Shown here: positions 23,267 to 35,620 of the stretch, in pieces | How positions within the stretch are numbered: the stretch's first letter is position 1 | Layout of the letters: the number at the start of each line of letters is the position of its first letter | Position numbers and translations under genes: made by a program | Notes under the pieces: generated by a model | What the model saw: the letters and a program-made list of their open reading frames with translations, nothing else | Database searches by the model: none | Told to the model about the DNA's origin: nothing | Source: Sipunculus nudus | Lineage: Eukaryota > Annelida > Sipuncula > Golfingiida > Sipunculidae | Direction of reading: 5' to 3' | Assembly (NCBI GenBank): GCA_026874595.1 | Contig: CM049317.1 | Coordinates: 70,763,618 to 70,827,617, forward strand | Length of the DNA: 64,000 bases

Positions 23267-25744
23267 ATGATGTTGATCAAGGCGATTATTCTAATACTTC
23301 TGGCTATGCCAATGCCAATGAGGTGTGATAAACCCAAGGACAAGATTGGACATTCAATTGGTAAACACGTTTTCATAATTTGGAATTAATATTGTTTTAA
23401 AAATGTATTGCTCTGATGGTTTTACAGAATGTTTGGTTCTCTCTTCTGCAGCTGATTGTGTATTCATAGACTTTGCCTGAATCGATATCTCCAGGATGCT
23501 CAGAGGCACCGGATCTTCCATAGCTTTTTCTGCTTTCAAATCCACATGAGCGTAACGTGCCACTTGTTTTTAAAATAGAATCCCTATACTCCCAGTGTCA
23601 TGAATACCCACATCTAGCTCCATGTGCTAATCCATTGCCCTTCCAGGATACAATGATATCAGAGACATTTCTAAGGATTGGTGATGTATAAAAAGGGATT
23701 TAAAATGTATTCAGTAACATGGCCCTTTTATCTTGTCCTTGGGTTCACTTTAGTCTTGGTCGAAAAGTAATTAAACACTGGATATTAATGCCCTGCATAT
23801 GTTTCACTTCTCTATCTTTTGCCAAAGCCCACCCTTTTCTTTCCGTTTTTAAAACATTCTGTAAGGTTTACTTTTCATATTGAGTTCATCGAAATTGATA
23901 AAGTAGTTGTCATATAAAATACTGACAAGACTAGCAATAAATGACTTCTATGAATATCAAAGGAATCTCGAGCAAGGCACTGTCAAATGCAGCTAACCTA
24001 TTGGCAAATAATTCCTCACTTCATACATTAAAACCATCCGGGTCCATCTTTTCTCTAAGAAGTTGTCATGTAAAATACTGACATGACTAGCAAGAATAGA
24101 CTTCCTTGAGGTTCCAAGGAATATAAAGCGCGATACTGTCAAATGCAACTAACATCTTGGCAAATAATTCCCCCTTTATACAAAAAAAAAACATCCGGGT
24201 CTATCTTTTCTCCTATTTCATAGCAAACAAAAAAAAAAGATAATCAGCTTAGGGTCTTATTATCTGGTGATGCTGAATTTCTCTTTCATCTGATAACTCT
24301 GAAACAAACATCTTGGTGGGAATTTTCTGACAATATTTGAAAATGATATGACTTTAACTTAAGTCAAAGAGTAATAAAACTTTCAATGACGTTTGTCTTG
24401 ATGCCGTGGCCCGACATCATCAGTTGGCACTTTGCCAGTGGGATAAGGGTATAGTCCTAATACACAGGTCATGCAATTATCTTTTACCAAACATTTCAAC
24501 TCTGTCTTAGTCAATAATAGTGAATAGTGAATGGAATCAAGATATCAGTAATAATTATAAGCTTTCACTCAAGTCATGTTTTTTTTTTTTTATATTCATG
24601 ATATTAACACATAACATCTTTATACACAATAACATTATTTTTTAAATTACGTTTTCAAAGAAAAATTTGTTAGCATTATATTGTTCGTCAAAGCTTTGAC
24701 TTGATATAATGGCGAGACAACCAAATCACGTTTAGCAATTCAAGCTCTTGTAATAATAATTTTGCATCGATTCTGCATTTATAGAAGAAAATATAAAACG
24801 AAAGATTCAAGAAATGGACAAGGAGTTCTCTGATCACTACGATGCCCAAAATATTAAATGGCTGGTTCAAAACTATCACATTTCGGATGCATTTGTTATG
24901 CCCCCAGGATGGCCGCTCGTCACAGATAAAGGTAAAACATCTTGATATAGCTATTGCTCATAATGTTAATTGAGCTGGATATGTGAGCAAAAGACGAGCC
25001 ATGATTGGTAAAATTGATAATTCATTGATAAAATTATTATTTTTTTTATATTTAATGTTTATGCTCATTATTTATTCCATCATTATTTCTCGAGCAGAAG
25101 GAAGACGTGCATACTTCAGAAATGATGAAAAGGAAGGCATTACAGGTTTTTTATCCGGCGCAGGTCACATTGAAGTTTACAGAGATCTTGCTGTGAAGAT
25201 ATTTCATTATACAGTGACACGCAATGGCGCCATAATGGACCGGGGCAGGTAAGTAACAAATGGACTTGTTCATTCCTTCATCTAAGTTTTTTTCACTGTC
25301 AGTTGTGAACAAGGAAATTATTTTTTCTTTAGTTTCTCTCCCTCCTTGTAGTAATGTGGATAAACGTAAAAAGGTTACGTACGCTGTACACTCAAGTATG
25401 GCTACATAATCTACGAAAACGAAATTCTCAAAGAAGAGTTTTCACATCACAAATATGTTTCCTCTACGTTAAAAAAGTTACGTACGCTGTACACTCAAGT
25501 ATGGCTATATAATCTACGAAAACGAAAATCTCAAAGAAGAGTTTTCACATCACAAATATGTTTCCTCTATTTTCCTAAATATATCGACCATATTGCTCAA
25601 AAAGTTTGGTAAGATTGAACCTGAAAACGTTACAAAATATAACATAACGTCATGTTTCTTTTTAGGGACATATGTATCTGGCTAGGCGACTGTGGATCAG
25701 ATGGCCAGTGGAAAGTTGCATATGACTTGTGGAGTACCTCCTAA
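23267..25744 (+). CDS. Gene A: secreted NTF2-like (SnoaL/DUF4440-type) protein
   Basis: Four exons: 23267-23360, 24785-24931, 25098-25248 and 25666-25744; 471 nt, 156 residues plus stop. All introns are GT-AG with phases 1, 1, 2. Exon 1 encodes a hydrophobic signal peptide (MLIKAIILILLA), with cleavage plausible near Cys20. Exon 2 carries the NTF2-like hallmark SDAFVMPPGWPLV, and exon 4 ends with DGQWKVAYDLW, the usual final strand of DUF4440-type domains. The fold is a small alpha+beta cone that often binds a hydrophobic ligand or acts as an enzyme; its ligand here is unknown. Cysteines in DICIWLGDC distinguish A from B and D. Intron 3 holds a 103-bp tandem duplication. The domain call is by motif; exon structure is supported by exact agreement with copies B and D. 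Confidence 0.85.
25374..25575. repeat. 103-bp tandem duplication inside intron 3 of gene A
   Basis: Two near-identical copies starting 'gttacgtacgctgtac' at 25374 and 25477. The period is 103 bp with few differences. Seen directly. Confidence 0.9.
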
Positions 25745-25928
25745 ATCTTGCGGGGGCACCGTTAACGATTCGAGTTAATCATTAAATGATTAAGTTTAAT
25801 CAGTTCAAAAAGAGTTAAACACCAAATGATTTAGTCCGAGCCATCTTCAATGTATACTTCAACTGTTATCCGATTTACATATCCAGGGATACATGGTTCT
25901 GTTTTGCCTCATTTTATTTAAGAACTGA

Positions 25929-25934
25929 AATAAA
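25929..25934 (+). terminator. Polyadenylation signal of gene A
   Basis: AATAAA about 185 bases after the stop codon of gene A. It is a likely 3' end signal, unconfirmed by transcript data. Confidence 0.5.
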
Positions 25935-25944
25935 ATTCAGTCTT

Positions 25945-26840
25945 TAAAAACATTTGAAACTGAACTCTTTTTACATCTTGTTTTACGCCCTTCCTGTTAC
26001 GATTAACAAGATTAACTATATACGCAATCTGCAAGTACTGCCTGTGTCAAAATTTGTTTGTTTGTTCTTAACGTTTCTAGTATATATTTTGTATCTTGCG
26101 CATCAATTTAAAGTAAAGTTAGTTAAATTGATCACGAAATTCATTAAAAAAATCCCAAGTCTATGCTTTAATCAAAATTTTAATGACGTCTAAGATACTC
26201 GAAAAGACCGTTAGCGTACTAGTTAAATACCATTCATACAGTCTTTGAAATATTGATAACTGATGAATTTCTGATGAAACATGTATGTTTTACGACACCG
26301 AAAGTCAGATGAAGATGAAAGACTTCAAGTTTTCTCAAAATATTTGTTAAACATAAATATTAATTACGCTTTAATATTTGAAAAAAAAACGCAGAATCCA
26401 CGGTCATTATCGTGAAGCCAACTCTCATGAGACTTGGAACTAACAGCCTGTCTTTGATTTGAATATGCAAATTCATGTTCAAAATGCCAAACGGATATAA
26501 ATTGTCAGTTTTTCGAAAGAAAGAGATAAGAAATTATTTTGATAAGAATAATGCATATTGTTTATATCATTATAATTATATGTTAATATCAAGTCAAGTG
26601 TGGTGTTGCTAGTTTGTTATAAGACATACAAACAAATCAAAAGTGGCTGCCTATACGAAGAATTCAAAGGCGAAACGGGTACAGGATTTACTTTTTAGAT
26701 TTAATTCATTTCATAAATAATTTGAAAAGCGCTTAGAGAGTGCAGACCTACAACAAGTCAGCTCATAACCCCAATATGGCATTTGTCATAAAAGCCGTTT
26801 CTCCTGTTAAATATTCCCGGATCCAGAATGTTGTCCTTAT
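25945..26840. other. Intergenic region after gene A
   Basis: AT-rich. It is partly collinear with 51690-52360 of unit 2, which rejoins the alignment here after the deletion that removed A' exons 2-4. No gene is recognised. Confidence 0.5.
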
Positions 26841-26844
26841 CAAA

Positions 26845-26960
26845 ATTTATTTATTTTTGTTTCCTTGCTATCATTGCCGAGCTACCGTGATGATTTCATC
26901 AAAATCCGTTGATAACTCCCTTTGTAATGTTGCTTATAGACAAACAAACATTTGAACGCC
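26845..26960 (+). repeat. Dispersed repeat, 'aaatccgttgataac ... agacaaacaaac' type
   Basis: Shares 'ttgccgagcta', 'caaaatccgttgataac' and 'agacaaacaaacat' with 52380-52480 and, more loosely, with 28375-28460 and 53825-53900. It is a short interspersed repeat with a conserved 3' end; it may derive from a SINE or be the tail of a larger element. Confidence 0.55.
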
Positions 26961-27024
26961 GAAAAAAATTACCCCTGCTTGGCAGAAGCAATAAACAGGT
27001 AAAGTCGAACATATTTGCAGACTA

Positions 27025-27240
27025 AAGCCCGGCATAAATGCTTCGGCGCGACTCAACTCAATGTGGTTGGTAGCGGACTGCTTTTTTTCTGAAACTGCCG
27101 GAAACAATAATCTGATATCGACTGATGCCAACTCTGGTTGAGTCGCGTTGTTTTGACGCATACATGTTGCAACGCGACTCATCTCACCTCACCTGTACAG
27201 TTTTTGACCTGTTGAGTTGAGTCGGGTTGCAACGTTAATG
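27025..27240. mobile_element. MITE-like element with inverted repeats and a strong hairpin
   Basis: Two perfect inverted repeat pairs are visible. An outer 13-bp pair is CGACTCAACTCAA (27049-27061) with its reverse complement at 27212-27224. An inner 11-bp pair is GAGTCGCGTTG (27140-27150) with its complement at 27170-27180, loop 19 nt. The duplicate copy at about 52555-52800 retains the pattern with substitutions. The size and symmetry fit a short non-autonomous DNA transposon. Confidence 0.55.
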
Positions 27241-28374
27241 CCGTTACTACTGAAAAAAAACTGACATAAAAAGCCCTTGAAACCCATACAAAGCTGTGAG
27301 AATCTGAACGAAACAGTGCTGTGTTTTACTTTTAAACATCTGACAGACCATGCTTCGTCTGTACGTGAAAAGGCTTCTTATTAGGGGAGAGGTTTTGAGT
27401 ACCGTTTATTCATTAAACATGTAGAAGTCCATTTGCCATAATATAACAAGAAATACTGTTGTCCAATTAATGGAGTATCAATTAAATGAATGAAAAAAGC
27501 AGATTTACCTACAAATATATATTTCATTGATTCTTTAATATCAATTTTATCATGCACAACAAATCCTTAAAAATTTAAAGGCAGAACTTGATACCCACTA
27601 CTACCAGTTATCAGGACATTAAAAGAAAGTGTGCCCATGTTATGTTTACTTTTATGTAGTTTTACTAAAATTATTAATTGCCCGTTCTCTTATTTGTATG
27701 TATGGGCTGAACAGTATATTTAATGCCTGGCTATGTCAAAATGTCACGTATATTGTCTAATGCTGCGTTTTTGCATATTCTGTCTCTTTACATACAAGAT
27801 TTGGCCATATTTCTTGATTATTTTAGTTGAAAGTTGATGTTTACAAAACAGACGAATGAATATTATAATATCTGTATATACTCAGCAAGAAAATAAATAG
27901 ATAAGCAGTGCATTGCTACGTCCATTTGAAAGGAGTCACTCCTTCACCGAATGCGGATGTTAAAAAGAGGGACTCCCGGGTCCACGGTACAATAGCGTAC
28001 TCCAACAGAATTATATCTCCCGTTTGCCAACGTCGGGTTTAGGGCCCATCCTTCGTAGAGGTTGGGGGTTTGGGGGAGCTTAGGCCATGTACTTTCTGAT
28101 CACAACAGGGCCCTGGCTTATAAAAACAATAAATAACAGCCGTGACCTCCATGCTGTACGTTATTTGCTGTAATCTTTCAGGGAACCAGCACGTATACGT
28201 GAAGTGACGTGAGTCCTCTATGACATCACGCATCGCACTGCAAATATCGCAATATAGTCAACTCTACATCCCTGTTTAAACAAATTAGCAATATACCCCA
28301 ATAAAACACTACAGCGCATTCCGGGTGTTTTAACGCATGGATTACCTCCAAAATTTTATTTATTGTTTCCTATT

Positions 28375-28470
28375 TTATTGCCGAGCTAACTTAAACTTTT
28401 CCTCAAACTCCGTTGAAACTTGTTGTGTCATCATGCTAACAGACAAACATCCACACAGATAATCAGCCGC
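28375..28470 (+). repeat. Dispersed repeat, 'gctaacagacaaac' type
   Basis: Shares 'aaactccgttgaaa' and 'atgctaacagacaaac' with 53850-53900, and the 3' end with 26930 and 6180. Confidence 0.5.
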
Positions 28471-28599
28471 TAGGCTTGGCAAAGGTAAATAATATGTGTT
28501 AGTGCACAAGGCCGTTTTGTCATCCCCTGAAATTTCTGATTTAAGCCAAAATAATATAACCTCCCTTTTTGGCCATTCCCTTGGAACAAAAACATACAT

Positions 28600-28880
28600 C
28601 TACCCTGCAAAAATGCATAGAAGACCCCATGGCTTCACAAACGATTTGGAATCCAATTCCGATTTTTTCTTCATTCATTCCGCCTTTGTGTCCAATACAC
28701 CAGATGCATCGCTATGCCTTGCAGTTTCTTCCTGTGGTGGCACTGATTGGTGCATGTGCCGATTATTTATGAGTCATAGAGTGACCTTGGATCCTCGTGA
28801 TTCAGAATTTGTTGTGACATGAAGATACAGTATTCCCAAACTCTGCTTGTCTCAATATGCAGGTGTAGGGCATTTGCAAC

Positions 28881-28948
<68 letters not shown>

Positions 28949-29270
28949 TCGTTGAAACTGCCAGGTGAATTAAGTAACTTAATTTTTTAATCTCCAACAT
29001 TTTTTTATTGACTATCTAAAAGAAAAAAGTCAGTGTATTATATTCCAGAAGGCATTTTGTGACTATTCTGAAATACAGAGCGGAGGTGACTAACTCTGTC
29101 ATGAAAACACTGTTGAGCACATCTGGCGTCTTTACGGTGTCTTTCCTGTAGCTTACGATACCACTGTGAGTTCCTCACTGAAGAAGGAGACAGGAGACAG
29201 GCTTACCTCGGGTCTCGTTACGCAAATCAAGCTACATTGATGACCAATCTGTTTGTAGTTAAATTCTTAG
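28600..29270. repeat. Repeat family R3, copy 1
   Basis: Shares long phrases with 34985-35560 and 54085-54720: 'cattcattccg', 'tgtgtccaatacaccagatg', 'actgattggtgcatgtgccg' and 'gaccactgtgagttcc'-like ends. Contains the (TA)n tract 28884-28943. On the minus strand the copies share a KIIGTCTNQC reading, but it is interrupted by a stop in this copy. Confidence 0.8.
28884..28943. repeat. (TA)n microsatellite
   Basis: About 60 bp of TA dinucleotide inside R3 copy 1; the matching place in R3 copy 3 (54373-54397) is much shorter. Confidence 0.97.
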
Positions 29271-31588
29271 TTTTGTCCTTACAAGACATAATTTTGAATC
29301 TTTAAAGTATTTTTAATTCTTAAACCTAACTTCATAAAACATGCACTTTAATACTTTTTCAATAAACCTTTTCCCTAGCGATGAATGAATTACCGATAAC
29401 CATTAGGATTATTTGTAACATATCAGTATTTGTGAAACTGCGGTTTGAAAATGCACGCTGTAACCTTCCAGTACTATTTGTTAAAAAATGTTTTTATCAT
29501 ATTAGAAATTGTATAACCGAAAAGGCTACCGTGTGTTTCCTTCAATGATTACATAAGTATTTATTGATCGGGTTGAAGCTTTAATATATTTGCAATGGTT
29601 TGTTAGTCTGGAGACTTGACACAGGGGAACTTACGATATCTGCTGATACGAACAAAAAGGGAATCAGACTCAATTAAAAGGTTCATAAAGAGCAGTCTGG
29701 CTTCTAAGTAATGCGATGTGAGATGAGAAGTAATAACGTAATAACGGAATCATGTGATATAAAACTCTACATATTGCATTCTGCTACACTATATTTAAAC
29801 TATTTTTTCTGACTTATCCATATTAGTATGAATATGAATAAAATTGATCCAGGAACAGCTTGACATGTAAACGTCCATATGTATCCTTTATGATTAACCA
29901 TCTAAGCCGCCTGCATCGTTAGCTATTGAAACAGTGGCAGTGGGCGGGTAAAGTCTAAACATTGAAAACTGCTTAATAACACGCCAGCATGGTCCTGTCT
30001 GTTACATTATTAGCAATTTAAAGATGACAGCTGGATTATCACCTGCTATGCAAACTAATTTGAGATTGACATTCAAACTGTGGATGAGGAATTCCAATTT
30101 AAAATCCCGTGACATAAAAAACAAATTTGTATAAGTAAATTGCATGAATCAAGTAAATCATGCAATATAACTTATTTCTAAAATAAACACTATCGTTTAC
30201 CATTTTGATACATTATGAGTCCAAGTTTTTATTATTTTAGTTATTCTTATTGTTCGTCGTTATTCTTCCACATCCTTTAGGCCAGTAAAGTCTAAGCTAA
30301 TTGTTTTATTGCTCAAAGTCTGTGATTTTACAGACTTTTAGCGGGGAACTACAGGATCGATTCCTAACGTTCTCCCGTTGTAATTCTTTGTCAGATGCCC
30401 AGATTATCATTCGTTTTAAGTTTTAAATTTTGTATTTGTATTATAGAGGGGATATGCAAATAACAAATGTATATATACTTGCAGTTTACATACAACTAAT
30501 AGAAAATACGCCTCCATCACAGTAACCATGATACCCGACACTTATTCCCGTTGCAGACCTTTGTCAGTTAATAAAATTCGTTTTAATTTATTTTGTGTTT
30601 CATTGAAATATGCGTTTGAATTAAACATGGTCTTTTGTGAATATGCTCTGTATATAAAACATACATAAAATCATAGAGGTTTGCCTTTTGTGGACAACCT
30701 TTTAATCAATAAAGGCTATGTGGTAAAAACGTTTCTGAAATTATTAACAGCATATCGATGGTATTATTATTCTCATGTTTCTTCTAAATGCAACGTCCAC
30801 ATATTCTCAAACATGCAATATCACCTAATGTTCATCAACCAGAATACCAATTAATCCCTGTTGCTTCTGTTGCTTTTTAAATTGTTCTTTACTGCCATTT
30901 ACATCACCTACACAAATATATCAAATAAACTAAATGTCGGCAATACATTTGGTATGACGTAACAAAAGTGTATGTATTTCCTTTAAGATTTATAACAAAT
31001 ATGCTCCCTAATCAAATGGAATTGTCAATTTGTGTTGGTACATTGTTTGGGGTCTACATTCGTGGTAACACCAAGGATCCCGTTAAAGTTTATCTGCATA
31101 CAATGCGTGTGGCCAAGGTTTCGAAAATCTAAAGCAGGACGCAGCTAAAGTTTTTGGTTTAGATTTCGTAAGAATCGCGAGCGTAAATAAAGTTGTTATA
31201 TTTGGAAATCAATATTGGCCCTTGTATATGTCATCCCCCCCCCGCCCAAAAAAAATACGGGTAACGTACATTCTTATTATAGCAATAATGAACAGTTATA
31301 TTTCTGTGATAAACACTCTGCGATAAACACCCAACGATTGTTTTGAACACATTTCACGAAAAAAACATCGGTTCGTTGTATAAAATCAATTGGACACCTG
31401 CATTTAATTGATAATTGTCCCATTACTTTAAGTACCATGTCCATAATTACGAATCCATTTGCTGCACAGAATTTAAATTAGAACACTAAATTGATTAGTA
31501 ACTGTGAGCTTTGATATAAAAATATAAAATGATAAAACTGCTTATACAGATATGCGGGAAAGACATTTAATTCTAAATCCGACATAAT
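29271..31588. other. Upstream flank of gene B, duplicated twice
   Basis: No gene is recognised. The region is near-identical to 54720-57004 upstream of gene D. More distantly it matches 44980-45928 upstream of pseudogene C, sharing 'agacttgacacaggggaac'. The near-identity therefore reflects recent segmental duplication, while the match to C is older paralogy. Confidence 0.6.
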
Positions 31589-31596
31589 TATAAATA
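31589..31596 (+). promoter_or_regulatory. TATA-like box of gene B
   Basis: TATAAATA lies 51 bases before the gene B start codon. The same box stands 49 bases before C and 51 bases before D, within the conserved phrase 'ccgacataattataaatac'. The spacing would give a short 5' untranslated region. Confidence 0.5.
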
Positions 31597-31639
31597 CAAA
31601 TACGTTTCCTCTCTATTGCGCATATTCTTATAAATCAGC

Positions 31640-34260
31640 ATGGCCTATCATCCGATGCGATTCCTGTTTGTATACTCTCTATTGCATATATTGGTCCAAC
31701 CAACGGTTTGTCTTAATTCAAAAACCTCAGGTACGCGGATGTTTTTTCCTAATTCCTTTTTTTTATAAGATTTTTTAATTTGTTTCGGTGATATTGATTA
31801 GTATAATTATGGTTAATATGGTTTACTTACGAGCACGGAAGAATCTTTACTGTTCATGTGCTTTCTTATATTAAGGCTGCCAATCGATGTGTCGTTTTCA
31901 AAATGTATTTTATGTATAAAGGTCATAATTTAACATATTTGGACACATATGTGTTACGATATTTTAAATGGTAAAATACACTATTGATATTTGTTCGGGA
32001 AGGATTTTATTGTAAATTGTTCAACATCTAATGCATCACCTATTTTCGGATTTATATCTTAATTTGCATCCTAGACGAATGAAATCTAACAACAACAAAA
32101 ACTTTATTGGTGAATTTAAAATTATTGAAAATACGCTTAAACGTGTGTAGCCTAAAAAATATGTCGACAGAGATTCCGTAAAACTTTGCCTATATGTTTT
32201 ATTTAGTCATATAAATGTTTTGTATATTTATTACGTATATTTCTTATGCTATACTTTAAATAATATTAAGAGAGAAGAAGATTGCTTTACATTGGCATTT
32301 TAGGACTCTTTTTCTTTTGCAGTTGACAAAATAAAGGATCTAGTTCTAAAGAAGGATGAAATGTTTTCTAAGAAAATCGCTGCAAACAAAGATGAGTGGA
32401 TCCTGCAGCATTATCATACGTCGGATGCATTTTTTATGCCTCCTGGATGGTCTATGATCAGAAACATGGGTAAGAAGAAACATACGTCCGGCAGATCACC
32501 TTCACAATTAAAGCCATTATATATATTCGTATTTTGTATATTCGAAGGTTACCTATAACATAGCGTTTTACGTCATTGAGGTCATGTATACATTACACAA
32601 AGGTAAAATAAGGCGTGAAATTAGTTTTACATAAAATTTTACAATTTTTAAAAGTATCGTCATCATAATCTAACCAAAATATTCGCTTACCGTATTATTT
32701 TAAAATATCTCATATATATATATATATATATATATAAATTTATTAATAAATTTTAACATACATAGGCGTTAAAGCTGACGTAACATCTTGCACCTAACGT
32801 GTTATATATATAGCCGGAAGAAGAACATATGTCCAGCATGACAGAGATGCTAAAGTGGACCATAACAAAATCCAGCAGCTGTTCTTCAACGTTCATGGAG
32901 AAATGGCCGTGAACGTTTTCAACTATCAGAAGATAATAGCTGGAGTTGTTGTGGAAATGGGCAAGTAAGGAAAAAATTACATTTTGGCCTCCTCCAGGAG
33001 GGCATGATTACATGTTCGTCAGTGTGTTTGTGTGTGTTCGTTCGTACAAAGCATGACCCACGCAATCAGGAATGGGCCAATGAAGCAACAATTAGATTTT
33101 GGTATGGATTCGCCACATAATCCGAATCAAGGAACATCCCCAGGAAATAGTCAAAAATGCACAGAAACTTATGTACGAAACACCTGGAAATAAGGGCCGT
33201 ATACGTTAATGGAGGAGTATTTTTCAATTAGAATGCATATGTCTAGTGACCATTTAATTAGGTGATTCCAACTAACGGATGTTATAAATAAATATGTAGG
33301 TTTCCAATTAATAAAGTTAGTTTATATCCACTGGTTAAACCCTATAAAGACACCCACCATTACATAAAATCTGCGGTGAAGTTTAATTTAGACACCATTT
33401 TGCAGTGGCGGCTCAAGACAGGGTACATATATATATAATATATATAATAATGTATCTCATGTACTCTAAATGTAAAGAAGTCATACACTGCCTAAAGGGA
33501 AAATTGCCAATATTTTAAATATCAACTTATGCCCAAAATACGTGTGGATCACACATGTGATTGCAGGCAACTCTGCTGCGTTTCCAATCAGATTGCCATG
33601 AGATAGAACATTTAACATATTTATGGTGCGTGTAATATATAATCTTCATCTGCATAGGTACTCCCTTAAGCAAATGAAATGCATATCGACATGGAAGTCT
33701 CGTTATGGTCGCTAATGGAGAGAAAAAAAATATCAAGTGCTGCATAAATAACAATTTGGTGCGTGGTTCTCTACCAAGCTTCCGGGAGAAAGACAACATT
33801 AGTTTTCTTACCGTCTCACGACAGTCCGGACGATGACTTTCCTAGCACATCCGATTTTCTTAAAGTATGGTTTGGAGCATTTATTCCCCTTAGGAACACC
33901 TTCCAGTTACACCTTGACTGCAAATAACATAAATTATGCCTTTTTTGGAAACCTTTCCATGAAATGTCACTTGGCACAATATGAATTATTTAATTTGTCG
34001 GCCAGCAAGTTAATGTGGATTTACCGATATATTACAGGTCCTATATTACATATTGTTGTATGATCACTACGGAGTTGTCAAAATATAAAAACTGAAAATA
34101 CCTTAAAAATAAAGTGTAAAGCCTGTTATCATAAAATAAGATATCTTAAAACCGTTGTCTTAATTATCTTATTCTTGTTTGCAGAGATCTGACGGTCTGG
34201 TTAAAGGACACTGTAGATGGGGAGATGAAGGTTGCATATGACTTATGGAGTCTTTCGTAA
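31640..34260 (+). CDS. Gene B: secreted NTF2-like (SnoaL/DUF4440-type) protein
   Basis: Four exons: 31640-31730, 32323-32469, 32814-32964 and 34185-34260; 465 nt, 154 residues plus stop. All introns are GT-AG with phases 1, 1, 2. Residues 1-24 form a signal peptide (MRFLFVYSLLHILVQPTVC), so secretion is predicted. A charged helix follows (31-55, VDKIKDLVLKKDEMF). The domain signature SDAFFMPPGW is at 64-73, a beta-rich part lies in exon 3 (80-129), and DGEMKVAYDLW (141-151) closes it. Mature length of about 130 fits a single NTF2-like domain. The start codon is chosen because the signal peptide begins there and the ATG context is shared by B, C and D. Ligand or reaction is unknown. The intact counterpart in unit 2 is gene D. 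Confidence 0.88.
32711..32738. repeat. (TA)n microsatellite in intron 2 of gene B
   Basis: A short TA run. The same position in gene D (58188-58211) also has a TA run, and in pseudogene C the deletion breakpoint lies here. Confidence 0.9.
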
Positions 34261-34336
34261 CACTTCAATCAAACGTAATGGGAGATAAAGCAATAACCCT
34301 TTAAATAACATTTTTGGTTTACAGCAAAGAAAAAAA

Positions 34337-34342
34337 AATAAA
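34337..34342 (+). terminator. Polyadenylation signal of gene B
   Basis: AATAAA 77 bases after the stop of gene B. The same motif follows gene D at 59840-59845. Confidence 0.55.
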
Positions 34343-34984
34343 TCATTTTGAGAGACTACTGTATTGCGCTTTTACTATAGTATATATTATTCCGACCAAC
34401 ACCGATGAATCAACATAAACAGAATGTCTAAAGAATAAACATAGTATATAAAACATGTGTGTTATTTGTTTGCTCATTATTAAATTTGATATTTGGTTAG
34501 AAAGGAAGCAGGTGATCATGTGTTTACTCTGAATGCAAACTTTGAAATTGTTTGAGAAAGCCTTCGACTTATGTTTACATTGCCCACAGCCATATGAAAT
34601 GCTGCAGATACATTCTGACGGTATAGATTCGGGAAAAAAACTTCATGAAAATGTCATACTGGAAAAGTTCACCGTTATCGGACATTCCCCTCATGACTCC
34701 TTAAAAATCTTCGTAAATGGATACATAAAAATGTGGTTAAATACGAAAGCATCCATCCATCATTCTTTATTAGAGAATTTTTGTTAAAATTTATGGTGTT
34801 GAATCCAGAAAAGGTGGCATTAAGAATTTCGTTTGGTAAATTACTATTCACCTTTTTTGCATCGCTGATTTGATTACACGCCAGTGTGGTACGTTTAAAA
34901 GGACTTGGAATGCGACTGATGGCATTAACCCAATAATTGATATTGACATATGGTTATTTTCAATAAGCCAACCTGTTCTGTCTT
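34343..34984. other. Downstream flank of gene B
   Basis: No gene is recognised. The 84-codon frame at 34533-34787 recurs in the duplicate (60040-60294), as expected for recently duplicated DNA. It has no motif, and its relative near 48150 after gene C is not open, so I do not call it coding. Confidence 0.45.
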
Positions 34985-35620
34985 GATGCATAGAAGACCC
35001 CTTTGGTTCCATGGCTTTACAAATATAATGATTTGGAATCCAACCCCGATTTTTTTCCTCATTCATTCCGGCTTTGTGTCCAATACACCAGATGCGCAGT
35101 TCCTTCTTGTAGTCGCACTGATTGGTGCATGTGCCGATTATTTTAAAGTCATAGAGTAACCTTGGATCCTCGTGTTTCAGAATTTTTCGTGACATGAAGA
35201 TATAGTTTTCCCAAACTCTGCTTGTCTCAATATGCAGGTGTCGGGCATTTGCAACTGAAAAATATATATATTTGTATCATTGAAACTGCTAGGTGAATTT
35301 AGTACCTCAATTTTTTTATCTCCAAATTTTTTTTAATGACTATCTAAAACAAAAAGATCAGTGGAATACTCCCCAGAAGGAATTTTGACCATTCTGAAAT
35401 ACAGAGCGGAGGTGAAAACACTGTTGTGCACATCTGGTGTCTTCACGGTGCCTTTCTTGTTGCTTACGAGACCACTGTGAGTTCCTTACTGAAGAAGGAG
35501 ACAGGCTTGCCTCTGGTCCGGATACGAAAATCAAGCTACATTGATGACCCATCTGTTTATAATTATAATTCTTATTTTTGTCATTACAAGACATAATTAT
35601 GAATCTTAAAAGTATGTTTA
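34985..35620. repeat. Repeat family R3, copy 2
   Basis: Copy of 28600-29270. In unit 2 most of it (about 510 bp, matching 34960-35470) is missing: the sequence jumps near 60460 from 'gatattgaca' to 'cactgtgagttccttac'. The minus-strand frame 34848-35195 here is open through KIIGTCTNQC. Confidence 0.75.

Noticed and set aside
25374-25575. CRISPR-like or short-spaced repeat array
   Set aside because: Only two 103-bp copies in an intron of a eukaryotic gene; this is simple tandem duplication.
31640-34260. CaMKII association domain or scytalone dehydratase as the identity of the B/D proteins
   Set aside because: These are other NTF2-like families; the MPPGW and KVAYDLW pattern fits the DUF4440/SnoaL type better, and the proteins carry a signal peptide.
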